64,000 bases of DNA from CAVRZY01 sp963725415 (GTDB lineage: Bacteria > Acidobacteriota > Terriglobia > Bryobacterales > Bryobacteraceae): positions 1-64,000 of the forward strand of contig CAVRZY010000200.1 in the NCBI GenBank assembly GCA_963725415.1, written 5' to 3'. Numbering within the stretch: position 1 is the stretch's first letter; every line of letters starts with the position of its first letter. Position numbers and translations under genes: made by a program. Positions 21,803-31,542 of this stretch are shown here, piece after piece. A model generated the notes under the pieces. It did no database searches. It was not told where the DNA came from and saw only the letters and a program-made list of their open reading frames with translations.

Positions 21803-22789
21803 CTAGCGGGCGGCCTCCCAGATGAGGACCCCCGACAGGGTGGCGGTGCCGAAGCCCACGATTTTTTCCAGCGCTCCCAGGCTGGCCCGACGGCCCGTGT
21901 TGTCGGGAATGTAGAGAATGTCGTTGGGCTGCAAGGGGACATCCTGCGCTTTGCGGTCCATGATCTTTCTGAGCTCGATGGCGATCTCATGTTTGGCCGT
22001 CGAGCTTTCCTCCCGCCGGTAGATGTAGGCTTGCTTGGAAGCGTAGGGGGCCAGTCCCTCCGCCAGAGCCAGGACTTTCAGGATGGTGGTCTCGGTCCCA
22101 TCCTTGATCGGATAGGCGCCGGGCTTCTTGACGTTCCCCACCACGAACACCCGTCCCACTTCCGGCACGCGAATCTCCTCGCCTCCGGCCAGCTTGAGAT
22201 TGAGTTCCGGGTCGGCGACGTCGATGAGGCCCTTGACGGGAATGCGCTGGATCAGGGAAGTAGGCGTGCCGTCCGCGCCGGGCTGCATGCGGCTCACCAG
22301 GATCTCGGCCCCGGCCTCCTGGCTGAGGCCTCCCGCCCGGGTCAGCGCGTCCAGCAGCGTGACCGTCCCGACGGCCTGAAAGGTGATCGGGTTCTTGACC
22401 GCGCCCGCCACGCTGATCGGCCGGCTGTGGTACTCGACCACCGTCACGGTGACCACTGGATCCACGATCAGTTGCTCGGCCTGGAGCGCCTTGGCGATGG
22501 TCCCCTCCAGGTCGCCCGGCAGCAGGCCCTGGGCGCGGAGCCGGCGCTTCAGCATGGGCAGCCGGATCAGGCCGTCGGCGCCCACCCGCACGGTGCGGGT
22601 GAATTCCGGAGCGTCATATACGCTCACGGCGATCAGGTCGTCGGCGCCGATCTTCTGCGCCGGCAGGTTGGCCCCCCCAATCTCGATGATGGGCGCGGGC
22701 CGCGTCTGGGCCTGGGCCCAAGCGGCTTCCCACAACGTCAGCAAGAGCAGAATCAACGTAGACCCTCTCCATCTGCCTGACTTCACCAT
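21803..22789 (-). CDS. Wza-like polysaccharide export protein
   Basis: A 328-residue periplasmic/outer-membrane exporter with an N-terminal signal sequence (LILLLLTLWEAAWAQAQ), a Poly_export domain beginning IGADDLIAVSVYDAPEFTRTV, two SLBB-like segments (RPISVAGAVKNP and RVFVVGNVKKPGAYPI), and a hydrophobic C-terminal end. No lipobox cysteine is seen, so unlike E. coli Wza it may not be a lipoprotein. It lies 18 bp upstream of the Wzc-like gene, the expected partner. Confidence 0.9.
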   Translation of the reverse strand: MVKSGRWRGSTLILLLLTLWEAAWAQAQTRPAPIIEIGGANLPAQKIGADDLIAVSVYDAPEFTRTVRVGADGLIRLPMLKRRLRAQGLLPGDLEGTIAKALQAEQLIVDPVVTVTVVEYHSRPISVAGAVKNPITFQAVGTVTLLDALTRAGGLSQEAGAEILVSRMQPGADGTPTSLIQRIPVKGLIDVADPELNLKLAGGEEIRVPEVGRVFVVGNVKKPGAYPIKDGTETTILKVLALAEGLAPYASKQAYIYRREESSTAKHEIAIELRKIMDRKAQDVPLQPNDILYIPDNTGRRASLGALEKIVGFGTATLSGVLIWEAAR

Positions 22790-22801
22790 GACGAACCTCC
22801 T

Positions 22802-23119
22802 TCAAGACTGCGGGATGGAAACCGGATCGGGCGCCTGATATGGTCGGCGCGAGGGGCGGCGCGCCAACCGGTCCAACAACTGCGTCAAGTCCCGGAAACC
22901 GGTTTCCAGTTGGGCCACCCTTTGATTGAGACTAGCCAATTGGCTTTGCAGCGGCCCTTCCGGATGGATCTGTAGCTCCATGGACCGCAAAATGGCCGAG
23001 CGGGCGAAATCGGAGATGCTGGGCGCGCCCTTTTGCAGGCAGACCGTGGCCAGGCTCCGGTACTCGTCCTCCGTCAGCCGGAAGTTAACCAGCCGTCTTC
23101 TAGGTTTGAGACCCACCAT
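22802..23119 (-). CDS. Small RHH-like protein with C-terminal coiled coil
   Basis: A 105-residue basic protein. The first half (NFRLTEDEYRSLATVCLQKG...SDFARSAIL) looks like a ribbon-helix-helix/MobC-type DNA-binding fold: a beta strand after RRRLV, then two helices. The second half is a heptad-like helix (LQSQLASLNQRVAQLETGFRDLTQLLDRL). It lies between the NusG-like antiterminator and the export gene, so a role in operon control is plausible, but this is inference. Confidence 0.6.
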   Translation of the reverse strand: MVGLKPRRRLVNFRLTEDEYRSLATVCLQKGAPSISDFARSAILRSMELQIHPEGPLQSQLASLNQRVAQLETGFRDLTQLLDRLARRPSRRPYQAPDPVSIPQS

Positions 23120-23175
23120 CTGGATTGGCCCCGACCGGGGCGAGCTGCAGCGCTTTCGGCGCCGGGCTTGGAAAG

Positions 23176-23784
23176 CTAGCCGGCTGGAGCGCTGCTGGCA
23201 ACCAGTCTCTTGAGCCCCCGGCTCCGAGCGACGGGCAGGGGTGAAATCACGTCCCGGTCAATCTCGACGGCCACCGAGCGGCGCAACAGATCCACGTTTA
23301 AGACCACCCGCCAGTAATCCTTGCTCCGCAGCAAAATGGCCTCCAGGCCCCGCAGCGGGCCGCGCTCGATGCGGACCCGCTGGCCACACTCCAAAAATGG
23401 CCAGGGCTGAACCGGCAGGCCCGAAGCGACCGTCTGCTGTAGGGCGGCGATCTCCTGGTCGCTCACCGGGACCGGCGCTCCCCCGAAGCCCACGATCGAG
23501 GTCACGCCGGGCGTGGTTAAAACCCCCAGGTGATGCTCCGGAGCGAAGCGGCAGAACACATAGCCGGCGAACAACGGCAGCTCCAGCTCCTTGATGCGGT
23601 CCGACCACCGTCGCCGGGAGAGGTACAAGGGAAGAAACCTCTCCAGGCCTTGGTTCGACAGGGCTCGCGCCGTGCTCTTCTCATGCTGTGGTCTAACCGT
23701 GAGCGCAAACCAGTGAAAACGTGTGTGCGTGTTCACCTCTATGCTCGCTTGGATAGCCTCTGCGGCCCCGCCCTGGCCGGGCAC
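23176..23784 (-). CDS. NusG/RfaH/UpxY-like transcription antiterminator
   Basis: A 202-residue NusG paralogue: an NGN domain (FHWFALTVRPQHEKSTARAL to LPLFAGYVFCRF, with the GYVF motif) followed by a KOW-type domain (ECGQRVRIERGPLRGLEAILL). Specialised NusG proteins such as RfaH, LoaP and UpxY load onto RNA polymerase at the start of long polysaccharide operons and suppress termination. As the first gene of a ~21-kb unidirectional cluster it fits that role closely. The start used is GTG 23784; a GTG at 23733 (VNTHTRFHW) is an alternative that matches the domain start better. Confidence 0.85.
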   Translation of the reverse strand: MPGQGGAAEAIQASIEVNTHTRFHWFALTVRPQHEKSTARALSNQGLERFLPLYLSRRRWSDRIKELELPLFAGYVFCRFAPEHHLGVLTTPGVTSIVGFGGAPVPVSDQEIAALQQTVASGLPVQPWPFLECGQRVRIERGPLRGLEAILLRSKDYWRVVLNVDLLRRSVAVEIDRDVISPLPVARSRGLKRLVASSAPAG

Positions 23785-24080
23785 AGCTACCGCGCCGTGA
23801 GTCCCAATTCGGAACCCCTAACCGATGGCCAAGCTCCGCTCACCTTGCCCGGACGGCCCCGGCAGCGAGCCCTCCCGGGTGCCCTGTACTACAATTGGTG
23901 TACCACTCGCTTCCAGCTTCTCCCGCTTGAATCGTCGCATTTGTCAGAAACCAGATCAGAGGAACACCTGGTTTCGCGCGCGGAAAATGGGGGCAGAACC
24001 GAATTGAGTCACAGCGCAGCATGACCGCAACCGAACTACCCGACGAGGGGCACCTGCCAGCAGAGCGGCCGTGCCGGGGA

Positions 24081-24176
24081 GATTGACGATTGTGGGATTG
24101 ACCATTGACGATTGCTGTGTCTGGCGCCGCGGGACCCTGGGATCGTCAATCGTCAATGAGCCAATCGTCAATTGGC
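24081..24176. repeat. Inverted ATTGACGATT-type palindromic repeat
   Basis: The 450-bp gap between the antiterminator and the ABC gene holds no credible gene. It contains several copies of ATTGACGATT (24082-24113) facing AATCGTCAAT copies (24142-24172), forming a large hairpin around a GC-rich centre. The same motif set recurs at 36285-36467, so it is a dispersed palindromic family. The promoter of the polysaccharide operon should lie in this gap, but I see no convincing -35/-10 pair. Confidence 0.7.
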
Positions 24177-24234
24177 CGGCCACACCGAAACTGGCCCACA
24201 CTTTCAATCACTCAATGAATCAATGATTCAATGG

Positions 24235-25987
24235 TCAAATGGCTTCCAGCTCTTCTTCCAGCAACTGCTTCTGGTACAGGTCGGCGTAGTAGCCGCCGGC
24301 TGCGATCAGTTCGGCGTGCGTGCCCTGCTCGACGATGCGTCCGCGGTCCAGCACGATGATGCGGTCCGCACTGCGGACCGTCGAGACGCGGTGCGAAATC
24401 AGAATCGAGGTGCGGCCGCGCATCACCTCCGCCAGCCCGCTCAGGATGCGCTCCTCGGTAGCGGTGTCCACGCTGGAAAGCGCATCATCGAGGATCAGGA
24501 CTTTGCGGGTTGCGCAGGATGGCGCGGGCGATGGCGGTGCGCTGCTTCTGGCCTCCGGATAGCGTGATGCCGCGCTCGCCCACCAGGGTCTGATAGCCCT
24601 CCGGGAAAGTCGACGACGTCCGGCGCCCAGACCGGCCAGTTCGGCCGCCCTCGAATCTCTTCCTCGGTTGCGCCTCTCGACTCCCGAAGGCGATGTTCTC
24701 GGCCAGGGTGGCGCTGAACAGGAAGGTCTCCTGCGGCACGAAGCCGATCTGGCGGCGCAATGCGGCAGGGCGAAAGCTCGCGCAGATCGATTCCGTCCAG
24801 CCAGCACCGCGCCCGCGGTGGGGTCCAGCAGCCGGGGAATCAATCGCACCAGCGTGCTCTTGCCGCAGCCCGTATGTCCCACGATGGCCACCGTCTCTCC
24901 GGCCCGGAATCCGCAGGTCGATCCATCCAAGCGCCCGGCCGGTGGGATAGTCGACGCTCACCTCGCGGAACTCGATCTCGCCCGCGCCAGCGCCGGCAGC
25001 GGCCACGGGGAGCGTCGGGCTCGGCGACGGTGGGACGCTCCGGCAGAATCTGGTTGATGCGGCCCAGCGAGGCGCTGCCCCGCTGCATCAGGTTGACCAC
25101 CCAGCCCACCGCGATCATGGGCCAGACCAGCATCCCCATGTACATGTTGAACATCACGAAGCTGCCGAAGCTGAGGCTGCCCGCGAGCAGCCGCGATAGC
25201 CTCCCACCCACAGCACGATCAGGAAACGTCAGGCCGATCAGCGCCTGTAGCAGCGGCAGCAGCAGGCTGGAAGTCCGCGCCAGATGAAGATTGTGGCGCA
25301 AGTATTCCCGGTTCAGTTGCTCGAACGCCGCAGCTCCGCCTCCTCCTGGACGTAGGCGCGCACCACGCGCACGCCGGCGAGGTTCTCCTGGACGCGGCTG
25401 CTGATATCGGAGAACAACCCCTGGATGCGCTCGAAACGCTCGTGAATCACGCGGCCGAAATACATCACCACCAGGCTTACCAGCGGAGCCGGAACCAAAG
25501 CGGCCAGGGTCAGCGGCCAGTCCACGGAAAGCATCACTGCCACGGACAGAACGAACGTCACGCTGGTCTCGGCCCAATACATCAGCCCCGGGCCGAGCAT
25601 CATGCGGACAGCGTTCAGATCGTTGGTGGCCCGGGCCATGATGTCGCCGGTGCGCGTGCGCGAGTAAAAATCCGGGGAGAGCGCGATCAGGTGGGCGAAG
25701 AAATCGTTGCGCAGATCGTACTCGATGTCGCGCGAGACGCCGATGAGAATCACGCGCATCCAGTACTGAAACAAACCCTTGAGCGCCGACAGAGCCAGCA
25801 GCAGGCCGCAGAACATCACCAGCGTCTCCAGCCGGAATCCGCGCGTCAGCGAGTCGATGCCGCTGCGGATCACCAGCGGCTGAACCGCCGCCAGAACGTC
25901 TTTGATCCCCAGCGCCCCGAACCCTAGCGCGAGCCCGCGCTGGTAGCGCCGGAGGTAAGGCCGGAGCCTGCGAAAGCTGTCTCTCAT
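24235..25987 (-). pseudogene. MsbA-like ABC exporter (fused permease-ATPase), multiply frameshifted
   Basis: One ~580-residue half-transporter scattered over several frames. The permease starts at ATG 25987 (MRDSFRRLRPYLRRYQ), five bases after the YdcF-like gene, and holds helices and DIMARATNDLNAVRMMLGPG. Shifts follow near 25320, 25005, 24910, 24805, 24630 and 24510. ATPase motifs survive in pieces: Walker [11 protein letters not shown]-loop region [20 protein letters not shown], signature LSGGQKQR, Walker [12 protein letters not shown] and ISHRVST. The motifs themselves are well conserved, so base-calling errors are as likely as true decay. If intact, it would export a lipid, glycolipid or peptide. 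Confidence 0.85.
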
Positions 25988-25991
25988 CGGC

Positions 25992-26591
25992 CTACATTCC
26001 CACCCAGTTGGCGATGGTTTTCTGCCATTCCAACACCACGATCTTCTGGCTTCGGCGGGCACGCCACCAGCCGTCAGTCCGGAAGTACGGGTCTGGAGCG
26101 GCGACCACACGGATCTCCGCCTGCGGCGCCAGAGAACGATAGATGTTGCCTGCCCGTCGCGTGTGATAGTCGCTGGTCACCACGATGAAGCGCCGGACGT
26201 TGCGGCGCCGCAGCTCTTCCAGAACGACCTGCGCCTCCTCCTTGGTGGAATTGGCCTCATGGGGCAATGCGATGAACCAACCTGCCGGATACCCTTTCTT
26301 CTCCGCGAACGAGATAGCCAGATCGGACTCGTGCCAGCCGTACATTCCTTCCGGTCCGCTCACCAGAATCTTGGGAGCGCACCCCTTTCGAACCAGCTCC
26401 GCTCCCTTCAGGATGCGGTTGCCGTAACCATCGCCGGCCAGCACCACCACCATCTCGGCCGCAAATGGCTCGTCCGCTTTGACCAGAAAACTGCCCAGAG
26501 CAGTCAGCCAGAGCGGATGGGCAATGAAGAATGCGACGGCTAGGGTTGCTACAACCAGCCAGCGAAGAGCGCGGGATCTCCAGAGTGCCAC
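25992..26591 (-). CDS. YdcF/ElyC-like (DUF218) membrane-anchored protein
   Basis: A 199-residue protein with one N-terminal membrane helix (LVVATLAVAFFIAHPLWL) and a periplasmic DUF218 domain: VVVLAGDGYGNRILKGAELV, KILVSGP, EANSTKEEAQVVLEEL and VVTSDYHTRRA, the latter being the family's SxxHxxRA-like motif. Family members are linked to cell-envelope and lipid-carrier metabolism, but the reaction is not established. It is immediately upstream of the ABC exporter and 3 bp after the next gene, so the three are probably co-transcribed. Confidence 0.85.
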   Translation of the reverse strand: MALWRSRALRWLVVATLAVAFFIAHPLWLTALGSFLVKADEPFAAEMVVVLAGDGYGNRILKGAELVRKGCAPKILVSGPEGMYGWHESDLAISFAEKKGYPAGWFIALPHEANSTKEEAQVVLEELRRRNVRRFIVVTSDYHTRRAGNIYRSLAPQAEIRVVAAPDPYFRTDGWWRARRSQKIVVLEWQKTIANWVGM

Positions 26592-26594
26592 GAA

Positions 26595-27161
26595 CTATTT
26601 CTCGTCCGTGGAGTTCTTCGGGTCAAGATGGCCGACCGCCTTCAGCCGCTGATACAGCCGCTCGACTTCGGCTTCATCTTCGGGGCATAGCACCCGCTGC
26701 CGGGGGGAGGGAAAGGATCTGTGATCCGTGCTCTTCGCGAACCCTTCTCCCCAAAACTGGCGGTAAGGAATCCCGTCGATCAACGCCCCACGGGCCGCGC
26801 GCCGCAACTGGCGAAGCAGGCTGTTGGCCGAATCCAGGTCGCCCGGATAGATCAACAGAATTCGGCGGTTGTCGAACAGAGTGATGTAGACGATCAACGG
26901 GGAGAGCCAGCCGGTGCGGTCCAGGCGGCGGATGTCCAGCCACGGGATGGTCTGGCGGCCAAACGCCAGATGAGTTTCATAGATCTCCACCGGCGGCCGA
27001 AGCGCTAGAAAAGCCAGCACCCCGGCGCTGGCTAGGAACAGCACCCCAGGAATCAGGGCCGGGGGCCACCTCATTCCGCACCAGCCGGAGAACGCCGCGA
27101 AAACCAGGGCCGCCAAACCCGCCTGCAAATAGTGCCTGGACGCTGTGTAGCGAGTTATCAC
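26595..27161 (-). CDS. Small membrane protein, PH-like, function unknown
   Basis: A 188-residue protein with two hydrophobic helices near the N-terminus (LQAGLAALVFAAFSGW and ALIPGVLFLASAGVLAFLAL), followed by a soluble beta-rich part (EIYETHLAFGRQTIPWLDIRRL) that resembles bacterial PH/YcxB-like domains. The C-terminus is a charged helix. I do not recognise a specific family. It sits between PgsA and the YdcF-like gene. Confidence 0.6.
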   Translation of the reverse strand: MITRYTASRHYLQAGLAALVFAAFSGWCGMRWPPALIPGVLFLASAGVLAFLALRPPVEIYETHLAFGRQTIPWLDIRRLDRTGWLSPLIVYITLFDNRRILLIYPGDLDSANSLLRQLRRAARGALIDGIPYRQFWGEGFAKSTDHRSFPSPRQRVLCPEDEAEVERLYQRLKAVGHLDPKNSTDEK

Positions 27162-27214
27162 AGCCTCTCCTCCCTTTAAGCCTACGCCCCCAAACCTCTC
27201 TCGTCAATCCACCC

Positions 27215-27319
27215 GCGCAATTCGGGGACAGGCTACGAAACCCCCAAATCTGCACCCGTGCCTGGCTCATTCGGCGCTGGCGGAATTTGGGGGTTTCGTA
27301 GCCTGTCCCCGAATTGCGC
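27215..27319. repeat. Perfect 35-bp inverted repeat with 35-bp spacer
   Basis: Arms at 27215-27249 and 27285-27319 are perfectly complementary over 35 bp (each contains GGGGACAGGCTACGAAAC or its complement), separated by exactly 35 bp. The right arm encodes the last residues of the PgsA-like protein, so the element has replaced or extended that gene's 3' end. It could be a MITE/REPIN-like mobile palindrome or a strong terminator. Confidence 0.9.
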
Positions 27320-27872
27320 CCCTGGCATAGTCCAGGCCGCTCCAGATGGTGATGGCTGCGGTGGGCCACGCCAGTATCCCCGCCCAGCGCTCCAGGCCGC
27401 TCCCGGGCCAGGCCCGGGCCACGATCACCGTTGCCGCCGTGATGACCTGAATCCAGGTGCTGAGCTTGCCCCACAGCGAGGGTGCAAACTCGCGCCGCCG
27501 GGTCAGCAGAAAGGCCAAACCCGCCCCGGCCAGGATCAGGATATCCCGGCCGAAGATGATTCCCACCAGCCACCAGGGCAAGCCTCCACTGATCCCCAGT
27601 GCCAGGTAGACGGAACTGAGCAGCGCTTTGTCGGCCACCGGGTCCAGGTAGGCCCCCAGGCGCGTCGAACAGTCCAGCCGCCGCGCCACAAGCCCGTCCA
27701 ATAAGTCCGTGATCGCCGCCGCTAGGAAGATCCCAAGGGCCTGCCGGCTCTGGCCCAGCAGGATCGCGCGCACGGCCAATGGCGCCATGGCTAGACGAGA
27801 CAGGGAAAGCAGGTTGGGAAGGATTCCCCTAGGAAACGAGGGCGTGCGCCACCCGGCCGGCAACTTGGTCAA
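27267..27872 (-). CDS. CDP-alcohol phosphatidyltransferase, PgsA-like
   Basis: A 201-residue inner-membrane enzyme of the CDP-alcohol phosphatidyltransferase family, most likely phosphatidylglycerophosphate synthase. The catalytic motif D-x2-D-G-x2-A-R-x8-G-x3-D-x3-D is complete: TDLLDGLVARRLDCSTRLGAYLDPVADK. About five membrane helices follow. The start overlaps LpxC by 44 bp; the family usually begins near LPNLLSLSRL, so a later start is possible. The C-terminal ~17 residues come from the 35-bp palindrome and are not native-looking. Confidence 0.85.
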   Translation of the reverse strand: MTKLPAGWRTPSFPRGILPNLLSLSRLAMAPLAVRAILLGQSRQALGIFLAAAITDLLDGLVARRLDCSTRLGAYLDPVADKALLSSVYLALGISGGLPWWLVGIIFGRDILILAGAGLAFLLTRRREFAPSLWGKLSTWIQVITAATVIVARAWPGSGLERWAGILAWPTAAITIWSGLDYARGAIRGQATKPPNSASAE

Positions 27873-28719
27873 AGCTCAGGATCTCATAAAGCGAGGGGTC
27901 GGACATGATGCGGTTCACCAGCGCAAAATGCATGGCGTGACCGGCCCGCTCGGCCACTACGTGCCCCAGCAGCGGACGGCCGATCAGCGCCAGATCGCCG
28001 ATCAGGTCCAGCGCCTTGTGGCGGCAGCATTCGTCGGCGAAGCGAAGCCCCTCCGCGTTAAGAAGGGAGCGGGTGTTGAAACAAATCGCGTTCTCCAGCG
28101 AGGCGCCGCGGATCAATCCCATGTCCCGCATCCGATCCAGCTCGTGCGCGAACCCGAAGGTGCGTGCCGGGGCGATCTCGGCGGCGTAGTGCTCCGGGGT
28201 CACCTCCAGGTCTAGCGTCTGCCGGCCTACCAGCGGATGGTCAAAGAAGACCTCGCAGGTGAGCTCGAAGCTGTCCGCCGGGAGGATCGAGATGCGCCGC
28301 GCGCCGTCTTCCACCGTCACCGGCCGCCTTATGCGCAGATATCTGCGCGTGCGCCGGTAGACCCGCAGGCCCGCCTCCCGGATCATCGCCACGAACGGCA
28401 GCCCGCTGCCATCCAGGATGGGCACTTCCAGGTTGTCGATATCGATATAGGCGTTGTCCACGCCCATGCTGTAGAACACGCTCAGCAAATGTTCCGTGGT
28501 CGAGATCAGAACGCCCTGCCGCATCAGGCTGGTGGCGTAACTGACGCGGGCGACGTGCCGCCAACTGGCGCGGATGGGGAAACCCTCCAGATCGGAGCGC
28601 AGGAACACAATCCCAGTGGAAGGGGGAGCCGGCAACACGCGGATCTTCACCGGCACTCCACTGTGGAGACCGGTTCCCGAAGCCTCGACGGGGCGCCGGA
28701 GAGTGGTCTCAAAACGCAA
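27829..28719 (-). CDS. lpxC: UDP-3-O-acyl-N-acetylglucosamine deacetylase
   Basis: The committed zinc-dependent step of lipid A synthesis. Motifs: VEASGTGLHSG near the N-terminus, TTEHLLSVFYSMGVDN with the first zinc histidine, and CRHKALDLIGDLALIGRPLLGH with the second zinc His, the Asp and the catalytic His. The C-terminus is normal. The frame extends to ATG 28824, but the first ~35 residues have no family likeness; TTG at 28719 preceded by GGAG (7 nt) places the start where LpxC proteins begin. It is divergent from the DNA polymerase gene and overlaps PgsA, giving an envelope-lipid pair. Confidence 0.9.
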   Translation of the reverse strand: MRFETTLRRPVEASGTGLHSGVPVKIRVLPAPPSTGIVFLRSDLEGFPIRASWRHVARVSYATSLMRQGVLISTTEHLLSVFYSMGVDNAYIDIDNLEVPILDGSGLPFVAMIREAGLRVYRRTRRYLRIRRPVTVEDGARRISILPADSFELTCEVFFDHPLVGRQTLDLEVTPEHYAAEIAPARTFGFAHELDRMRDMGLIRGASLENAICFNTRSLLNAEGLRFADECCRHKALDLIGDLALIGRPLLGHVVAERAGHAMHFALVNRIMSDPSLYEILSFDQVAGRVAHALVS

Positions 28720-28886
28720 CCGCAGACTCCATATAAGCGATTTCCCTGTGCAACCCAAGAACCCACTTGCAACTCTCTGATAACAGGATGGTTCTAGGAC
28801 TACTATGTGGCCCTGGCGCAACACTCCGACGGGCCGAGTGTGGTCAGAATGCCTCTCGGATGGCGCTGGGGGTATGATGGGGATGC

Positions 28887-31542
28887 ATGGCTCGCCCGCG
28901 CTTGTTTCTGATCGATTCCTTCGGCTTCATCTTTCGGGCCTTTCACGCCCGCGCCCGCAGCGGTGCCCCCGCCATGCGCACCAGCGCCGGCCTGCCGACC
29001 GAGGCGGTCTACATCTTTACCAACATGCTTCGCAAGCTCACCTCGACCTACCAGCCGGACTACGTCGCGGCCGTCTTCGAGAGCGAGGGCCCCACCTTCC
29101 GCGAGCAGCAATTCGCCGAATATAAGGCCAACCGGCCCGAAATGCCGCCCGAGCTCGCCCTTCAGATCCCTTACGTGCGGCGGTTGCTGGAGGCCATGCG
29201 CATCCCCGTGCTCCAGTACCCCGGCTTTGAAGCCGACGACGTGATCGGCGCCATCGCCGTCCACGCACAGCAAACCGACCTGGATGTCGCCATCGTTTCC
29301 AGCGACAAGGACATGCTGCAACTGGTGAACGAGCGGGTTTCAATGTTCAACCCGATGCAGGAAGAACTGTGGTACGACCCCGGCAAAGTGGAGGAGAAGA
29401 TGGGGGTCAAGCCAGCCCAGGTGCCCGATCTGTTGGCTCTAAAAGGCGACTCCATCGACAACATTCCGGGGCCCCCGGTATCGGCGACAAAGGGGCGCGC
29501 GATCTGATCGCGCGTTTCGGCTCGGTCGAACAGGCGCTGGAGCGTTCGGGCGAAGTCGAAAAGCGGACGTATCGGGAGAGCCTTCAGAACAATGCCGATC
29601 AAATCCTGTTAAGCAAACGGCTGGCTACCATCGACACTTCGGTTCCCATCGAGTTCGACCGCGCTTCGGTCCAAACCCATCCGCCCGATACAGCCACGCT
29701 CAAGCAGCTTTTCAAGGAACTCGAGTTCTACAGTCACTTAAAAGAAATGGGCCCGGACGAGGACGCGCGCCCGCGGGACTACCAGGCCATCGGATCCTCC
29801 GAGGAACTCGAAGCGTGCCTGGCCTCGATTCCGGACGGCGCGCCGGTGGGGACAGGCATCCTGGCCGCTCCGGGTGGCTCGGCAGAGTCAGCCGGTTTTT
29901 TCCACGGCGAAGACCAGCTCACCCTCGGCCTGGCCTGGAAAACCGGTCAAGCCCGCTCGGTGCCCTCGTCGCTTTTGGACCACCTGCGCCCGTTGCTGGA
30001 AGACGCTGCCCGCCCCAAGATCGTTCACGACCTCAAATCGCTCTGCCTCGCGCTCGCGCCGCTAGGCATCGAACCGCGGGGCTTCACCCAGGACCTCATG
30101 CTTTACGCCTTCCTGCTGAACGCCGACCCGGCGGGCTGTGCGCTTGACCTGCTGGTACGGCGGTACCTGGACCGCAAGCTCGAAGCCACTGCCGAGTGTC
30201 GGGCCGATTGCACGCTCGAGTTGGCCGGCCGCCTGGCCCCGAAATCGACGCGCGGGGGTTCCGCGAGCTCTACTTGAAGATCGACTTGCCGCTGGTTCCT
30301 GTGCTGGCGCGCATGGAACAGACCGGAATTCGCATCAACCCCTCCGAGCTAAAGCGCCTCTCCCAGCTCCTGGATGCCGAAATCCAGCGACTGACTGCCC
30401 AGATTCACTCCCTGGCGGGAAGACCTTTCAATATCAACTCTCCCCAGCAGTTGAGCCGGATCCTGTTCGAGGATTTGAAGCTCCCGGCCCCCGTGAAATA
30501 CGGAAAAGGAAAGACCATCTCGACAGCCGCCGACGTGCTCGAAGAGCTGGCTGGCGAGCACGAAATTGTGCGCAAGGTCCTGGACTATCGCCAGCTCGCC
30601 AAGCTGAAGGGCACTTACGTGGACGCGCTTCCCGCCCTGATGAACCCTCGCACCGGGCGCCTCCACACCAGCTTCAATCAAACCGGCGCCGCTACCGGGC
30701 GTCTGTCCTCTTCCAACCCCAACCTCCAGAACATTCCTATCCGCACCGAACAGGGCCGCGAGATCCGCGCCGCCTTCGTCCCCAGAGAAGGTTGGAAGCT
30801 GGTGGTCGCTGACTATTCCCAGATCGAGCTGCGGCTGCTGGCGCACATGTCGCGCGACCCGGTCCTGGTGGAAGCCTTCCGCAACGGCGAGGACATCCAT
30901 ACCCGCACCGCCGCCGAGGTCTTCGGCGTGCCGCCCCTGATGGTTACTCCCGAGCAGCGCCGCAACGCCAAGGCCGTCAATTTCGGAATCATCTACGGGT
31001 TGAGCGCCTTCGGGCTGGCGGCCCAGCTCGGCATCTCGCGCGAGGACGCCCAGAGCTACATTCAGGATTACTTCCAGCGCTACGCCGGAGTGCGGAAGTT
31101 CATCGACTCGACTATCGAAGAAGTGCGCCGGACCTCCGTTACACGAACGCTGTTCGGTCGCGAGCGCCCCATCCCGGATATCAACAGCCGCATCGCAAAC
31201 GCTCGCTCTTTTGCCGAGCGGACCGCGGTGAACACCCCGCTCCAGGGCACCGCCGCCGACTTGATCAAGCTGGCCATGATCCGCATCGATGGCGAACTCC
31301 GGGAACGCAAGCTCCAAACCGCCATGCTGCTTCAGGTGCACGACGAGTTGCTGTTCGAATCGCCGCCCGAAGAGATCAGCGAGGTCACCCGGCTGGTGAA
31401 AGCCGCCATGGAAAACGTCCACAAGCTGGAGGTGCCCCTCATTGCCGACGTGGGCGTTGGGGCCAACTGGCGGGACGCCAAATGGACTTGCAGTCATGAT
31501 ATCATGCAGTCATGGCTGAACTGCGCAGCAGGAGACTTGTAG
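28887..31542 (+). CDS. polA: DNA polymerase I, two frameshifts
   Basis: The only long plus-strand housekeeping gene of this half. Frame 1 (28887-29470) is the 5'-nuclease: FLIDSFGFIFRAFHA, FEADDVIGAIA, SSDKDMLQL, GDSIDNIPG. A shift at GGGGCCCCC (29467-29475) leads to frame 2 (PGIGDKGARDLI...), and another at about 30236-30243 to frame 3, the polymerase domain with motif A VVADYSQIELRLLAHMS, motif B RRNAKAVNFGIIYGL and motif C LQVHDELLFE. The 3'-5' exonuclease region lacks the DxE residues, so it is probably inactive as in Thermus-type enzymes. The frame runs ~20 codons past the usual NWRDAK end into the antitoxin gene. The essential gene is likely intact in the organism. Confidence 0.9.

Noticed and set aside
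20039..22780. Plus-strand frame of 913 codons opposite wzc and wza
   Set aside because: No domain is recognisable, and the minus strand encodes two well-conserved proteins; a GC-driven shadow.
30349..31497. Minus-strand frame opposite the polymerase domain
   Set aside because: Shadow of DNA polymerase I, whose motifs A, B and C are intact on the plus strand.
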